From Ruminococcaceae bacterium OttesenSCG-928-O06 (GTDB taxonomy: Bacteria; Bacillota; Clostridia; Oscillospirales; Ruminococcaceae), in assembly GCA_030265505.1 (NCBI GenBank), contig JAJDGD010000005.1:1-45236 (forward strand): 45,236 bases of DNA. Direction: 5' to 3'. Below the pieces are notes generated by a model. The model ran no database searches, was not told where the DNA came from, and saw only the letters and a list, made by a program, of their open reading frames with translations. This document shows, one piece after another, positions 8,299 to 17,291 of the stretch. Positions within the stretch are counted from its first letter, which is position 1; each line of letters starts with the position of its first letter. The position numbers were made by a program, and so were the translations under genes.

Positions 8299-9000
8299 AT
8301 GACCAACAAGCGGATCATGATTGTGGACGACGACAAGAACATCTGCGAGCTTTTGCGCCTGTACCTGGAGAAGGAGGGCTATGACACCCACCTTGCCCAC
8401 GACGGCGAGGCTGCGTTCAACGCCTTTGAGGACTATAGCCCCGATTTGGTGCTGCTGGACATCATGATGCCCAAGCAGGACGGCTGGGAAACCTGCCGTA
8501 AGATACGCGCCACCAGCGAGGTGCCCATTATTATGCTTACCGCCAAGGGCGACACCTTTGACAAGGTGCTGGGGCTGGAGCTGGGGGCGGACGACTATAT
8601 CGTAAAACCTTTCGAGACAAAGGAAGTGGTGGCGCGCATCAAGGCGGTGCTGCGCCGCACAAACCGCACCGGGAAAGAGGCGGACGCCGACGACAAGCGC
8701 ATTGCCTACGAAAACCTGGAGCTGGACCTGAACAAGTACGAGCTGAAAGTGTGCGGTAAAACCGTGGAGGCCCCCCCAAAAGAGATGGAACTGCTGTTCT
8801 TTTTGGCCAGCCACCCAGACCGTGTTTTTACCCGCGACCAGCTATTGGACGAGGTGTGGGGCTTTGAATACTTTGGAGACTCCCGCACGATAGATGTGCA
8901 TGTAAAGCGCCTTAGGGAGAAGATAGAAGGCGCCAGCGACGCCTGGGAGCTGGCCACCGTGTGGAGTGTAGGCTATAAATTTGAGGTAAAGCAAAACTAG
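8299..9000 (+). CDS. OmpR/PhoB-family response regulator
   Basis: 233 residues. The receiver domain (1-120) has the acidic pocket D10-D12, phosphoacceptor D54 (LLDIMMP), conserved T81 and K103 (IVKPF). The C-terminal winged helix (about 130-230) ends in the usual RTIDVHVKRLREKI and VWSVGYKFE motifs. It should be a DNA-binding regulator phosphorylated by the kinase encoded next, 63 bases downstream. Sequence features such as FDKVLGLELGADDY are typical of clostridial PhoB/VicR-like regulators, but the regulon cannot be read from the sequence. The gene ends in TAG. Confidence 0.95.
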   Translation: MTNKRIMIVDDDKNICELLRLYLEKEGYDTHLAHDGEAAFNAFEDYSPDLVLLDIMMPKQDGWETCRKIRATSEVPIIMLTAKGDTFDKVLGLELGADDYIVKPFETKEVVARIKAVLRRTNRTGKEADADDKRIAYENLELDLNKYELKVCGKTVEAPPKEMELLFFLASHPDRVFTRDQLLDEVWGFEYFGDSRTIDVHVKRLREKIEGASDAWELATVWSVGYKFEVKQN

Positions 9001-9063
9001 GGCGTGCAGGCGCAGATTGTCGATGCACCGCCGCCACCCCGCCCGGCAGAAAGGCCCCAACCT

Positions 9064-10554
9064 ATGAAAAGCAGATCCATCCGCTATTACTTTTTCACCT
9101 CCATCACCACGGTGCTGGTAGCCAGTGTGCTGGTGATGGGGCTCATCCAGTCGGTACTGGCCACCAACTACTTCCGGGACGACAAACTGCAGCAGATGCG
9201 CCAGGCCGTCACGGTCATCGCCTCCAACGCAAAGCTGGGCAGCGGGGAGTATGCCGGCGTTACCAGCACCACCATCAATACCACCTCGCAAATGACAGGC
9301 GCCATCGTGTTTGTGGCAGACCCCAAGGGAACCGTGCTGTACAGCATTGGCCGTGGCGCCCCCCAGCAGGGCAGTGTTTTGCCAGGGGAACTGATGGAAC
9401 AGCTGGGCCGGCAAGAGGTTCTTTCCGACATGGGGCCGCTGTGGGGCATTTTTTCCACCAACCACTACTACAGCACAGCCCCCATGCGCAACGAAGCCGG
9501 CCAGCTGCGGGGCTATGCCTTCGCCGCGGCCGACGCATCCACCCAGCTGGCCTACCTTGCCAACACGCTGTCCACCTTTGTGCTTTCGGCGGCGGTGGTG
9601 CTGGTGATATCCAGCATTTTGGCGCTGGTGCTGTCCAACCGTACGGTCATCCCCCTGCGCCGCATTACAGACGCCGCCCACCGCTTTGCCGAGGGCGACT
9701 ACAGCGCCCGCGTACCCGTAGAGGGCGGGGACGAGCTGGCCGCACTGTCCGTCACCTTCAACGACATGGCCAACTCCATCGAAGCGATCGACACCTCGCG
9801 CCGCAGCTTTATGGGCAACATTGCGCACGAGCTGCGCACCCCCATGACCACCATCAAGGGTTTTATAGACGGCATGCTGGACGGCACCATTCCCGTGGAG
9901 CAGCGCGACAGGTATTTGATGGTGGTGTCTGACGAAGTGGGCCGCCTGGCCCGCCTTACCAAGAACATGCTGGATATCTCCCGCCTGGAGGCCGGAGAAT
10001 ACACCGCCAACAACGTGGTGTTCGACGTTTGGGCGTCTATTGCCACGGTGCTGCTGGCGGCAGAGCAGCGCCTGCTGGACAAAGGCCTGAAGGTGCAGGG
10101 CATGGAGCACGAGCAGCCCGCCTGGGTGCTGGCCGACGAGGATTTTGTGCACCAGGTGCTGTACAATTTGGTGGACAACGCCATCAAGTTTGCCGAGGAG
10201 GGCGGCACGCTTACCCTCAGCGTGGCCACGGCCAAAAACACCGTTACCGTGGGGGTGCGCAACACCGGCAGCGGCATTCCCGCCGACGCATTGCCCCATG
10301 TGTTTGACCGGTTTTATAAAGCGGACAAAAGCCGCGGGGTGAACGCCCGCGGCGCCGGGCTGGGGCTGCACATCAGCAAGGTGCTGCTGGGGCTGATGGG
10401 CGGGCGCATCTGGGCCGAGAGCCATGGCGACGACTGGACGGAGTTTTTGTTCACCCTGCCGGCCGCGGCCCCAAAGCGGGGAAAGGCCCGCCCAGAGGCA
10501 AAAACCCCTCGCCAAAACGGGAAACCCACAAAGAACAACGGAAATAACAGCTAA
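9064..10554 (+). CDS. membrane sensor histidine kinase
   Basis: 496 residues from ATG 9064, which follows GAAAGG; an in-frame start 20 codons earlier would place a Pro-rich tail before the first helix. Layout: helix about 9-30, extracellular sensor of about 140 residues, second helix (STFVLSAAVVLVISSILALV), a HAMP domain (RRITDAAHRFAEGDYSARV), the H-box with phosphorylated H255 (GNIAHELRTPM), then an ATPase domain with N-box (LYNLVDNAIKFAEEGG), G1 (NTGSGIP) and G2 (GAGLGLHIS). All catalytic motifs are intact. The C-terminal ~30 residues are basic and low complexity. It pairs with the upstream regulator. Confidence 0.95.
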   Translation: MKSRSIRYYFFTSITTVLVASVLVMGLIQSVLATNYFRDDKLQQMRQAVTVIASNAKLGSGEYAGVTSTTINTTSQMTGAIVFVADPKGTVLYSIGRGAPQQGSVLPGELMEQLGRQEVLSDMGPLWGIFSTNHYYSTAPMRNEAGQLRGYAFAAADASTQLAYLANTLSTFVLSAAVVLVISSILALVLSNRTVIPLRRITDAAHRFAEGDYSARVPVEGGDELAALSVTFNDMANSIEAIDTSRRSFMGNIAHELRTPMTTIKGFIDGMLDGTIPVEQRDRYLMVVSDEVGRLARLTKNMLDISRLEAGEYTANNVVFDVWASIATVLLAAEQRLLDKGLKVQGMEHEQPAWVLADEDFVHQVLYNLVDNAIKFAEEGGTLTLSVATAKNTVTVGVRNTGSGIPADALPHVFDRFYKADKSRGVNARGAGLGLHISKVLLGLMGGRIWAESHGDDWTEFLFTLPAAAPKRGKARPEAKTPRQNGKPTKNNGNNS

Positions 10555-10616
10555 AAACATGTGAATGTTGCGCTAAAGGCAAAATCGATAAGGCCGATAA
10601 ACCCCAGGAGGCTTTG

Positions 10617-12722
10617 ATGGACGAGAGGGATACCAAAAACCCCCCGCAAACAGAACACCCCATAGACCCTGCGCCCGGTGGCAACCAGCCGCCCGAGGGC
10701 GATGTGCCTGCGCGCAAAAGGGGCGATGCCCGCCGCCGCAAGGCGGAGAAGACCCTTTACCGCAAGGGTGTAGAAACAGGGCAGCAAAAACAAAAAACCA
10801 CGCCAAAAGTTCCGGATGAAATACAAAACCTGAACTGGAGAGAGCTGCGGCTGGATGAGGAAGTGGCCGGGCCCCGCCGCCCGGAGGACCTGCTTTTGGG
10901 CCAAACCGGGGCCTTTGCGGCCATAGGTCCGGGCCCACAGCAGGATGTGTTTGCCCCGCCGCCCAAGGGGAAGAAAGCCCCCGCCAAAGCAGATGCCGGC
11001 GCACCGGTAGCCGTGGACGGGTCACCTGACGACACCGGGCAGGCAGAAAAGCCCGAAGAACCTCCCGGCGCTCGGGCAGGCTCCCCCGCCGGGGGAGAAG
11101 AGGAAATGGAAACCACCCCACGGGCGTACCAAACGCCCGGGGCGACCCCCGCCGAAGAGGCCGGGCCAACCGCGCCGGAGGTGGAGGCAAAACAGCCCCC
11201 TGCCGCAAAGGCCGCCGGGGAAAGCCATTCTGCCGCTGGGCCGGAGGGCCCCCCGCAGGAGAATGCAGGCGAGGACGGGCAGGCGAAGCCTGCTAAAAAA
11301 ATCGACGCTACGAGACAAACTTTATCAAAAGAAGCGCAGGCCGCGGAAGAAGAGGCCCCGGTGCCGGGCAAAACAGCGGAGGATATCACCGCCGCGGCCC
11401 AAAGCGTGCCCACGGAAAAACCGACGGAGGACGCAAAAGCGCCTGCCGCCGCCGCAGCCGCTGCGGCTGAGGGTGCCGACGCTGCGCCCCAAAAGGCAGA
11501 TGCCCCGGTGGCCCTGTTGCCCCAGCAGGCACAAACCACCGAGGATGCAAACGCTGCTGCGCGCCGCGCGCCAGCAAAGCCGGACGCCGCCGCCCGGGCC
11601 GAAGAACGGGCAAAACGTGCCGCCCGCAGCCGCCTGCGGCGCGGGGTGGGCCTGGCGCTGTTGTTCAGCAGCATGCTGCTTACTGTAAGCGCCCTGTTTT
11701 TAACGGCCTGGCGCCTTACCGGCGGCATGCCCAACGCCCTGTTCACCAGCACGCGGCACAAGCTGGTGCAAGAGCCACCCCCCGAGCCCCTGGTGGGGCT
11801 TACGGCCAGCCAGGTGTACGAGATGGCCGCTCCCTCGGTGGTAAGCCTGGAACTGTACGAGACCGGAGACGTCAGCCCGGCCTCGGGCGGCAGCGGCATT
11901 ATTCTAAGCGAAGACGGCCTGATTTTGACCAACGCCCATGTGGTGTTTGACGTGCCGCTGGTGCGCGTGGTGCTGAATACCGGCGAGGGCTTTACGGCCT
12001 CCCTGGTGGCCATGGACCCTAAAACAGACCTTGCCGTGCTAAAAATTGACGCGCACGACCTTGTGCCCGCCCAGTTTGGAGACAGCGACGGGCTGGCCAT
12101 AGGCCACCGGGTATATGTAATAGGCAACGCGGCGGGCATTTTCCCCGGCAGCAGCACCCAGGGCATCATCTCGGGGCTGGCGCGCCAGGTGTCCCTGCCG
12201 GCCGTTACCGGGGAAACCGTGCTGATGAGCGTTTTGCAAACCGATGCCGCCATCAACCCCGGCAACTCCGGCGGGGCGCTGGTGAACGCCTATGGCCAGG
12301 TGGTGGGCGTGTGCGTGGCCAAGCTGGAGGAAGAACACATCGACAACATCGGTTTTGCCATCCCCATCAACACGGCGGCGCTTATTGCCCAGCGCCTGAT
12401 AGACACCGGCAATATTCCCGCCCCGGCCAAATTGGGCGCCAGCCTGCTGGCCCTGAACGAGACCATTGGCCCGGCCCGCGGCCTGCCCGAGCAAGGCCTG
12501 TATATTGTAGAGATTACCCCGCAAAGCCACCTGAATGAACTGGATGTGGCCGCCGGCGACGTGATTTTGCAGGTGGACGGCGTCAACGTGGCCACCGTGG
12601 CCGAAATTACCGAGATCATCGGCAAGAAGGACCCCGGCGACACCATTGAACTGACGATTTGGCGCCGCGGCACCCAACAGCAGCACTATATAATTGTAGA
12701 GTTGTACCGCCCTGCCGGCTAA
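10617..12722 (+). CDS. membrane-anchored HtrA/DegP-type serine protease with PDZ domain
   Basis: 701 residues. ATG 10617 has AGGAGG five bases upstream; the overlapping TTG at 10614 is too close to it. The N-terminal ~340 residues are a cytoplasmic, charged Ala/Pro/Glu-rich segment of very low complexity, far longer than usual. A single helix follows (about 345-366, LALLFSSMLLTVSALFL), then an extracytoplasmic trypsin-like domain with an intact triad: H441 (TNAHVV), D471 (KTDLAVL), S551 (GNSGGAL). A C-terminal PDZ domain (YIVEITPQSHLNELDVAAGD) follows. S1C proteases degrade or refold damaged envelope proteins. It lies 62 bases after the sensor kinase, so the two-component system probably senses envelope stress and controls it; that link is inference. 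Confidence 0.93.
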   Translation: MDERDTKNPPQTEHPIDPAPGGNQPPEGDVPARKRGDARRRKAEKTLYRKGVETGQQKQKTTPKVPDEIQNLNWRELRLDEEVAGPRRPEDLLLGQTGAFAAIGPGPQQDVFAPPPKGKKAPAKADAGAPVAVDGSPDDTGQAEKPEEPPGARAGSPAGGEEEMETTPRAYQTPGATPAEEAGPTAPEVEAKQPPAAKAAGESHSAAGPEGPPQENAGEDGQAKPAKKIDATRQTLSKEAQAAEEEAPVPGKTAEDITAAAQSVPTEKPTEDAKAPAAAAAAAAEGADAAPQKADAPVALLPQQAQTTEDANAAARRAPAKPDAAARAEERAKRAARSRLRRGVGLALLFSSMLLTVSALFLTAWRLTGGMPNALFTSTRHKLVQEPPPEPLVGLTASQVYEMAAPSVVSLELYETGDVSPASGGSGIILSEDGLILTNAHVVFDVPLVRVVLNTGEGFTASLVAMDPKTDLAVLKIDAHDLVPAQFGDSDGLAIGHRVYVIGNAAGIFPGSSTQGIISGLARQVSLPAVTGETVLMSVLQTDAAINPGNSGGALVNAYGQVVGVCVAKLEEEHIDNIGFAIPINTAALIAQRLIDTGNIPAPAKLGASLLALNETIGPARGLPEQGLYIVEITPQSHLNELDVAAGDVILQVDGVNVATVAEITEIIGKKDPGDTIELTIWRRGTQQQHYIIVELYRPAG

Positions 12723-12730
12723 CAAACACG

Positions 12731-12778
12731 CCCCAAAACCGGCCGCCCGCGCCCGGGTGCCGGTTTGCTTTTTGGGGG
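12731..12778 (+). terminator. terminator after the htrA-like gene
   Basis: Two stacked pairings, CCCCAAAA/TTTTGGGG and ACCGGC/GCCGGT, close on a GC-rich loop. The right arm overlaps the -35 of the next promoter. Confidence 0.55.
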
Positions 12779-12793
12779 CGCATGGTGTAAAAT
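12765..12793 (+). promoter_or_regulatory. sigma-A promoter of rpe
   Basis: TTGCTT (12765-12770), 17-base spacer, TAAAAT (12788-12793), about 147 bases before the rpe ATG. It may also carry the Rnf-like genes. Confidence 0.65.
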
Positions 12794-12939
12794 AGTGCCC
12801 ACCTTGCCGGGCGGCGGGCCCGCCCGGTGGCGCACCAAAAGTATAAACAGGCATAGAAAATACAAATTGTATTGCAAAAAACGCCCTCGGTGCCGCCCTG
12901 CGCCGCCGCGGCAAAACCGCCCGCCCAAAGGGGGAAACC

Positions 12940-13590
12940 ATGGTACAGGTGGCACCGTCGATATTGAGCGCCGACTTCGCCAACTTAGAGCGCGACTGCC
13001 GCCGGGTGGTGACGCGGGACGACCCCATGCTGCACTTCGACGTGATGGACGGGGTGTTTGTGCCTAACCTGAGCGTGGGCCTGCCGGTGCTGGAAAGCCT
13101 GGTAAAAGCCCTGCCCGAGGCCGTGTACGACGTGCACCTGATGATTTTACGCCCCCATTTGTTTGTAGAGCGCTTTGCTCGGGCCGGGGCCGACGCCATT
13201 ACCATTCACTTTGAAAGCGAGAGCCCCCTGCGCAGCACCTTAAAGCAGATACGTGCCCTGGGGCTGAAGGCCGGGGTAAGCCTGCGGCCCGGCACCCCGG
13301 TGCAAGAGGTGTACAGCCTTTTGGAAGAGGTAGACCTGGTGCTGGTGATGAGCGTGGAGCCGGGCTTTGGTGGCCAGGCCTTTTTGCCCGAGGCCCCCGC
13401 CCGCATTGCCGCCTTGCGTGCCGAAGCGCAGCGCCAGGGTACCCCGCTGCTCATCGAGGTGGACGGCGGCATCAACGCGGCCACGGCCCCGCTGTGCATA
13501 GCCGCCGGGGCCGACATATTGGTGGCGGGCAGTGCGGTGTTCCACACGGCAGACCCTATGGCCGCCGTGCGCCAGATAAAGGGCGACTAA
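12940..13590 (+). CDS. rpe: ribulose-phosphate 3-epimerase
   Basis: 216 residues, the normal length. It interconverts ribulose 5-phosphate and xylulose 5-phosphate in the pentose phosphate pathway. Motifs are in order: APSILSADF, metal and catalytic residues in HFDVMDGVFVPN (H32, D34), DVHLM, MSVEPGFGGQAF (flexible loop over the active site), EVDGGI (second catalytic Asp) and a phosphate-binding end GADILVAGSAVF. ATG 12940 follows AAAGGGGG. The Rnf-like genes start about 50 bases downstream, so they may share a transcript, but no functional link is evident. Confidence 0.96.
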   Translation: MVQVAPSILSADFANLERDCRRVVTRDDPMLHFDVMDGVFVPNLSVGLPVLESLVKALPEAVYDVHLMILRPHLFVERFARAGADAITIHFESESPLRSTLKQIRALGLKAGVSLRPGTPVQEVYSLLEEVDLVLVMSVEPGFGGQAFLPEAPARIAALRAEAQRQGTPLLIEVDGGINAATAPLCIAAGADILVAGSAVFHTADPMAAVRQIKGD

Positions 13591-13641
13591 CGGACAAAGA
13601 CACAGAAATCACAAGAAATGCACACAAAAACCGAGGAATAT

Positions 13642-14670
13642 ATGAGCAAACACGGCAGAAAAATACACGAAGGCAATGCGCTGAACCGGGACTTTATCGC
13701 CATGACGGTGCCGGTTTACTTAATGGCCTTTTTCTTTTACGGGCCGCGGGCGCTGCTTTTGGGCCTGGTGGGTGTGCTTACCGCCCGCATTACCGACCGC
13801 TTTGCCGCCGTATTGCGGGGGCGAAGATACGACAGCACCGAGAATTCCTCGGTGGTCATTGCGCTTATTTTGGTGCTGATGCTGCCCGCCACCGTGCCCT
13901 ACAGCCTGGTGGTTATGGCCGTGCTGGTGGCCGTGCTGGTGGGCAAAGAGGCCTTTGGCGGCTACCAAAGCTACCCGTTCAACCCCTCGGCGGTGGGCTT
14001 TTGCGTGGCGGCGGTGTCCTGGCCGCAGCAGGTGTTTCGCTACCCGGCACCGCTGAACTGGATGCTGCAGGAGAACCTCACCTTTGAACAGCTGCTCAGC
14101 CTGTGGCGGTTCGAGGGTGTCACGCTGGTAGAGGGCCCCTCGATGACGCTGCGCAACGGCGGGCTGCCCCGCATAGATTTTTGGGACCTTCTTTTAGGCA
14201 ACTACGCCGGGCCCATGGGCCTTTGCTGCAGCCTGGTTATTCTGTCCTGTGCGGTATACCTCTTGGTGCGCCGGCGCATCTCAGTGCTGGCACCGGCGGG
14301 CTTTTTGGCCGTCGTCTGCCTCATCGCATTCGTTTTTCCGCGTTACTCTGAAATTTTCTTCGCTACATTCCCCCAAGACGTGATACAGCGGTTGCAGGTG
14401 GTGAAATTCGAGTTACTAAGTGGCGCAATCATCTTTGCCTCGGTGTTTATGATAAGCGAGCCCGGCACCCTGCCCAAAAACCCGCTCTCCCGGCTTATCT
14501 ACGGCATTTTGCTGGGTTTTGCCACCATGATGTTCCGTTACTTCGGCACCTATGAGCTGGGCACCTGCTTTGCCATTTTGCTTGTCAACGCCGTCTCCGG
14601 CTACTTCGACAGGGCCATCGCCAGCCGCTCGGCCAAAAAGAAGGCGGCGCTCACCACGGCTTCGCCCTAG
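13642..14670 (+). CDS. RnfD/NqrB-like membrane subunit
   Basis: 342 residues from ATG 13642 (GAGG six bases upstream; an earlier ATG at 13618 has none). About nine to ten hydrophobic helices. Family signatures: KEAFGGYQSYPFNPSAVGF corresponds to the conserved GGLGQNPFNPA segment of RnfD/NqrB, and LLSGAIIFASVFMISEPGT to the LLSGAT...DPVT segment. The site that carries covalent FMN in RnfD (SGAT or QAT) appears here as GPSMTL. A Thr is therefore kept but the surrounding motif is weak, and flavinylation is uncertain. In known complexes RnfD sits with RnfA, B, C, E and G and couples ferredoxin:NAD electron flow to ion pumping. Only RnfE- and RnfA-like genes accompany it here. Confidence 0.88.
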   Translation: MSKHGRKIHEGNALNRDFIAMTVPVYLMAFFFYGPRALLLGLVGVLTARITDRFAAVLRGRRYDSTENSSVVIALILVLMLPATVPYSLVVMAVLVAVLVGKEAFGGYQSYPFNPSAVGFCVAAVSWPQQVFRYPAPLNWMLQENLTFEQLLSLWRFEGVTLVEGPSMTLRNGGLPRIDFWDLLLGNYAGPMGLCCSLVILSCAVYLLVRRRISVLAPAGFLAVVCLIAFVFPRYSEIFFATFPQDVIQRLQVVKFELLSGAIIFASVFMISEPGTLPKNPLSRLIYGILLGFATMMFRYFGTYELGTCFAILLVNAVSGYFDRAIASRSAKKKAALTTASP

Positions 14671-14721
14671 TAGGGCAAAAAGCCAGTACCGAAGCTTATC
14701 CACCCCCAGGAGAACCCCCAC

Positions 14722-15375
14722 ATGAGAGACGACAGGATACGCTATTTCGCCAAAAATATGGACCGCCTGTCCCGCCGGGACCGGGTGTTCTTAAACAACC
14801 CCGTCATCATGCAGGGGCTGGGGTTGGCGCCGGTGGTTATTCCGGCAACCACCCTGGGCAACGCCTTTATTCTGGCCGTGGGGGTGGCCCTGCTGCTTAC
14901 CCCCACCCGCATGATTGCCACCTTCATTGGCCAGCGCACGGGGTCTTTTCTGGCCCGGGCCGTCACCTACGCCCTCACCGCCGGGGTGGTGTACATCGGC
15001 GTGGGGTATATCATAGATTATCTCTTCGGCACCGGTGCGCTGGCCGTGGGCATTTACCTGCCCCTGCTGGTGCTGGAGCCCTTGATTATCAAACGGTACG
15101 AGAGCCCCAAGCGCGAGCGCCTGATCACCTCGTTCAAAAAAGGCGTCATCACCACCATCGGCTTTTGCCTGGTATTGTTTTTGATGGCCGGCCTGCGCGA
15201 GCTTTTGGCCCTGGGCACCCTTGGTGGCATTGAGATTTTGCGGGTGTCGCTATTGCCCATGGCCAGCATGCCGGCGGGCGGGTTCATTTTGCTGGGGCTG
15301 GTGGCGTCGCTGTGGCGCGGGCTTGTAAACACCTTCAAGAAAAACATCAGCCTGGGGGTGAAAAACCTGCAATGA
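14722..15375 (+). CDS. RnfE/NqrD-like membrane subunit lacking cluster cysteines
   Basis: 217 residues, six predicted helices. Alignment by eye to RnfE (RsxE): NNPVIMQGLGLAPVV matches NN..LVQLLGLCPLL, and GIYLPLLVLEPLIIKR matches GIFIPLIVTNCIVVGR. Both cysteines that bind the intramembrane [2Fe-2S] cluster in the RnfA/RnfE pair are therefore replaced, by Ala and Pro. Other family features remain, such as GLRELLALGTL (REIIGNGTL in RsxE) and MPAGGFILLGL near the C-terminus. ATG 14722 follows AGGAGA. The stop overlaps the next start (ATGA), so translation is coupled. Confidence 0.88.
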   Translation: MRDDRIRYFAKNMDRLSRRDRVFLNNPVIMQGLGLAPVVIPATTLGNAFILAVGVALLLTPTRMIATFIGQRTGSFLARAVTYALTAGVVYIGVGYIIDYLFGTGALAVGIYLPLLVLEPLIIKRYESPKRERLITSFKKGVITTIGFCLVLFLMAGLRELLALGTLGGIEILRVSLLPMASMPAGGFILLGLVASLWRGLVNTFKKNISLGVKNLQ

Positions 15376-15986
15376 GCCTTGTAATGCAAAACCTAGGCAC
15401 CTTTATGGTGTACGCCCTGGCGGCCATGTTTGTGCAAAACGCCGTGTTCACCCGGGGCTTCGGCGTCTCACGCCTTACAAAACTTGTGGCAGACTCTGCC
15501 GTGGACAGCATGACCTTCTGCGCGCTTTTGAGCCTTATTAACGTGCTGTGCGCCCCCATGAGCTATTTTGTGAACCAGTTTTTGCTGCAGCCCGCCTTTT
15601 GGTACCGCAACTATGTGCGGCCGTTGGCCTTCACCGTGTGCGCGCTCATCGCCTTTGCGGCGGTGTTCCTCGTTATTGCGCTGTTAAACCTGCCCAACAA
15701 GAAGGACCTTTTGGCCGTGCTGCCCCTGGCCACCCTGAACTGCGCCGTGCTGGGCCCCATGCTTATTACGGCAAACCAGAACTACAACTTTGCGCAAACC
15801 ATGGGCTTTGCCCTGGGCAGCGGCCTGGGGTATGCCTTTGCGGTAATTATTGTAACCGAGGGCCAGCGCAAGATGAACAGCCGCAGCGTGCCTGCGGTGT
15901 TCCGCGGCCTGCCCATCAACCTTATCTACATCGGCATTTTGGCCCTGGCCATCTACAGCCTTACCGGCCACCGGGTGGCCATTTAG
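15372..15986 (+). CDS. RnfA/NqrE-like membrane subunit with one cluster cysteine left
   Basis: 204 residues from ATG 15372, which overlaps the previous stop by four bases; a longer frame from 15312 would run through the upstream gene. Six helices. VQNAVFTRGFGVSRL matches VNNFVLVKFLGLCPF of RnfA (RsxA), so the first cluster Cys is Ser here. LPLATLNCAVLGP matches LPLITTNCAVLGV, so the second Cys is kept. VPAVFRGLPINLI matches the conserved VPAPFRGNAIALI end. With the previous subunit, one of four [2Fe-2S] ligands remains. The pair probably forms the pseudo-symmetric RnfA/E core but cannot bind the cluster in the usual way. Confidence 0.88.
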   Translation: MSLVMQNLGTFMVYALAAMFVQNAVFTRGFGVSRLTKLVADSAVDSMTFCALLSLINVLCAPMSYFVNQFLLQPAFWYRNYVRPLAFTVCALIAFAAVFLVIALLNLPNKKDLLAVLPLATLNCAVLGPMLITANQNYNFAQTMGFALGSGLGYAFAVIIVTEGQRKMNSRSVPAVFRGLPINLIYIGILALAIYSLTGHRVAI

Positions 15987-16016
15987 CCCTACAAAACCGC
16001 CACAAGGGAGAAACGC

Positions 16017-17291
16017 ATGAAACAGCCCGTGTTCCTGCCCACAGAAATTTTGCTGCCCGGCCCGGCCGCCGCCCCCGAAAAATGGGCCGTGCTGGCGTGC
16101 GATCAATTCACCAGCCAGCCGGAATATTGGCAGCAGGCAGAGGCCCTGGTGGGCGACGCGCCCAGCACCCTGCACATCATCTTCCCTGAGGTGTACCTGG
16201 AGCAGCCCGGTGGCGAAGCGCGCATTGCGGGCATACACGCGGCCATGCAGAAGTACCGCCACAGCGTTTTGACGCAGGCGGTAAACGGCTTTGTGTATGT
16301 GGAGCGTACCACCCCCAGCGGCACGCGCTGCGGGCTTGTGGGCTGTGTGGATTTGGAGGACTATAGCTATGAAGCCGGCGCTGCGCCGCGCATACGCCCC
16401 AGCGAGGGAACGCTGGTGGAGCGCATTCCCCCGCGGCTGGCGGTGCGCCGTGGCGGCGCGCTGGAGTGCCCCCACATTTTGATGCTGGCAGACGACGCGG
16501 CCTGCACGGTGATAGAACCCATAGGCGAAAAGAAAGCCGCCCTTGCGCCGCTGTACGATTTTACACTGATGCTGGAGGGCGGGCGCCTGCAGGCCTGGGC
16601 CGTAACAGATGCCGCCGACATTGCCGCCGTGCAGGCGGCCCTGGCCGCGCTGGAGGAAGCGCCCGCCTTTGCCGCCCGCTATGGCGCGGCGGCCGGCGCG
16701 GCGTTTGCCCTGGCCGTAGGCGACGGCAACCACAGCCTGGCCACAGCCAAGGCCCTGTGGGAGGAAACAAAGCAAAACCTGACGCCCCAGCAGCAGGAAA
16801 ACCACCCGGCCCGTTACTGCATGGTAGAGCTTTGCAACATCCAAAGCGCGGCCATCGGAATAGAGCCCATTCACCGCGTGGTGTTTGGCCCCAGCGCGGA
16901 GGAGTTCCGCCTGGCGTTGGAGGACTATGCCCGCCAAAACGCCGTGGGCATCAGCGCCGACGGCGACCAGCGCTTCACCCTGCTGTACGAGCAGTATGAA
17001 GAGGAGATCCACTTGCGGGACGCGCGCGAGGCGCTGGCAGTGGGCAGTGTGGACGCCGCCATTGCCTGGTGTGCCCAAAGCCACCCGGGCCTGCGGGTAG
17101 ACTATGTGCACGGCGAAGACGCCGTGCGCCAGCTTGCCGCCGGCGGTGCCGTGGGCCTGCTATTGCCTCCGTTTGAAAAAAGCGATTTGTTCCGCGGGGT
17201 GGCGCTGGGGGGTGTGTTGCCCCGCAAAACCTTTTCCATGGGGCACGCCACGGAAAAAAGGTACTATATGGAGTGCCGGGCCATTTTATAA
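16017..17291 (+). CDS. DUF1015 family protein
   Basis: 424 residues, the usual length of DUF1015 (PF06245). Typical segments are PEKWAVLACDQFTSQPEYW near the N-terminus, a SPEG-type Arg/Pro stretch (RIRPSEGTLVERIPPR), the diagnostic AVGDGNHSLATAKALWE and a C-terminal KTFSMGHATEKRYYM. The biochemical role of the family is unsettled; it often lies near amino-acid or serine metabolism genes. ATG 16017 follows AAGGGAGAAA, 30 bases after the RnfA-like gene on the same strand, so it may be the last gene of that unit. Confidence 0.9.
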   Translation: MKQPVFLPTEILLPGPAAAPEKWAVLACDQFTSQPEYWQQAEALVGDAPSTLHIIFPEVYLEQPGGEARIAGIHAAMQKYRHSVLTQAVNGFVYVERTTPSGTRCGLVGCVDLEDYSYEAGAAPRIRPSEGTLVERIPPRLAVRRGGALECPHILMLADDAACTVIEPIGEKKAALAPLYDFTLMLEGGRLQAWAVTDAADIAAVQAALAALEEAPAFAARYGAAAGAAFALAVGDGNHSLATAKALWEETKQNLTPQQQENHPARYCMVELCNIQSAAIGIEPIHRVVFGPSAEEFRLALEDYARQNAVGISADGDQRFTLLYEQYEEEIHLRDAREALAVGSVDAAIAWCAQSHPGLRVDYVHGEDAVRQLAAGGAVGLLLPPFEKSDLFRGVALGGVLPRKTFSMGHATEKRYYMECRAIL

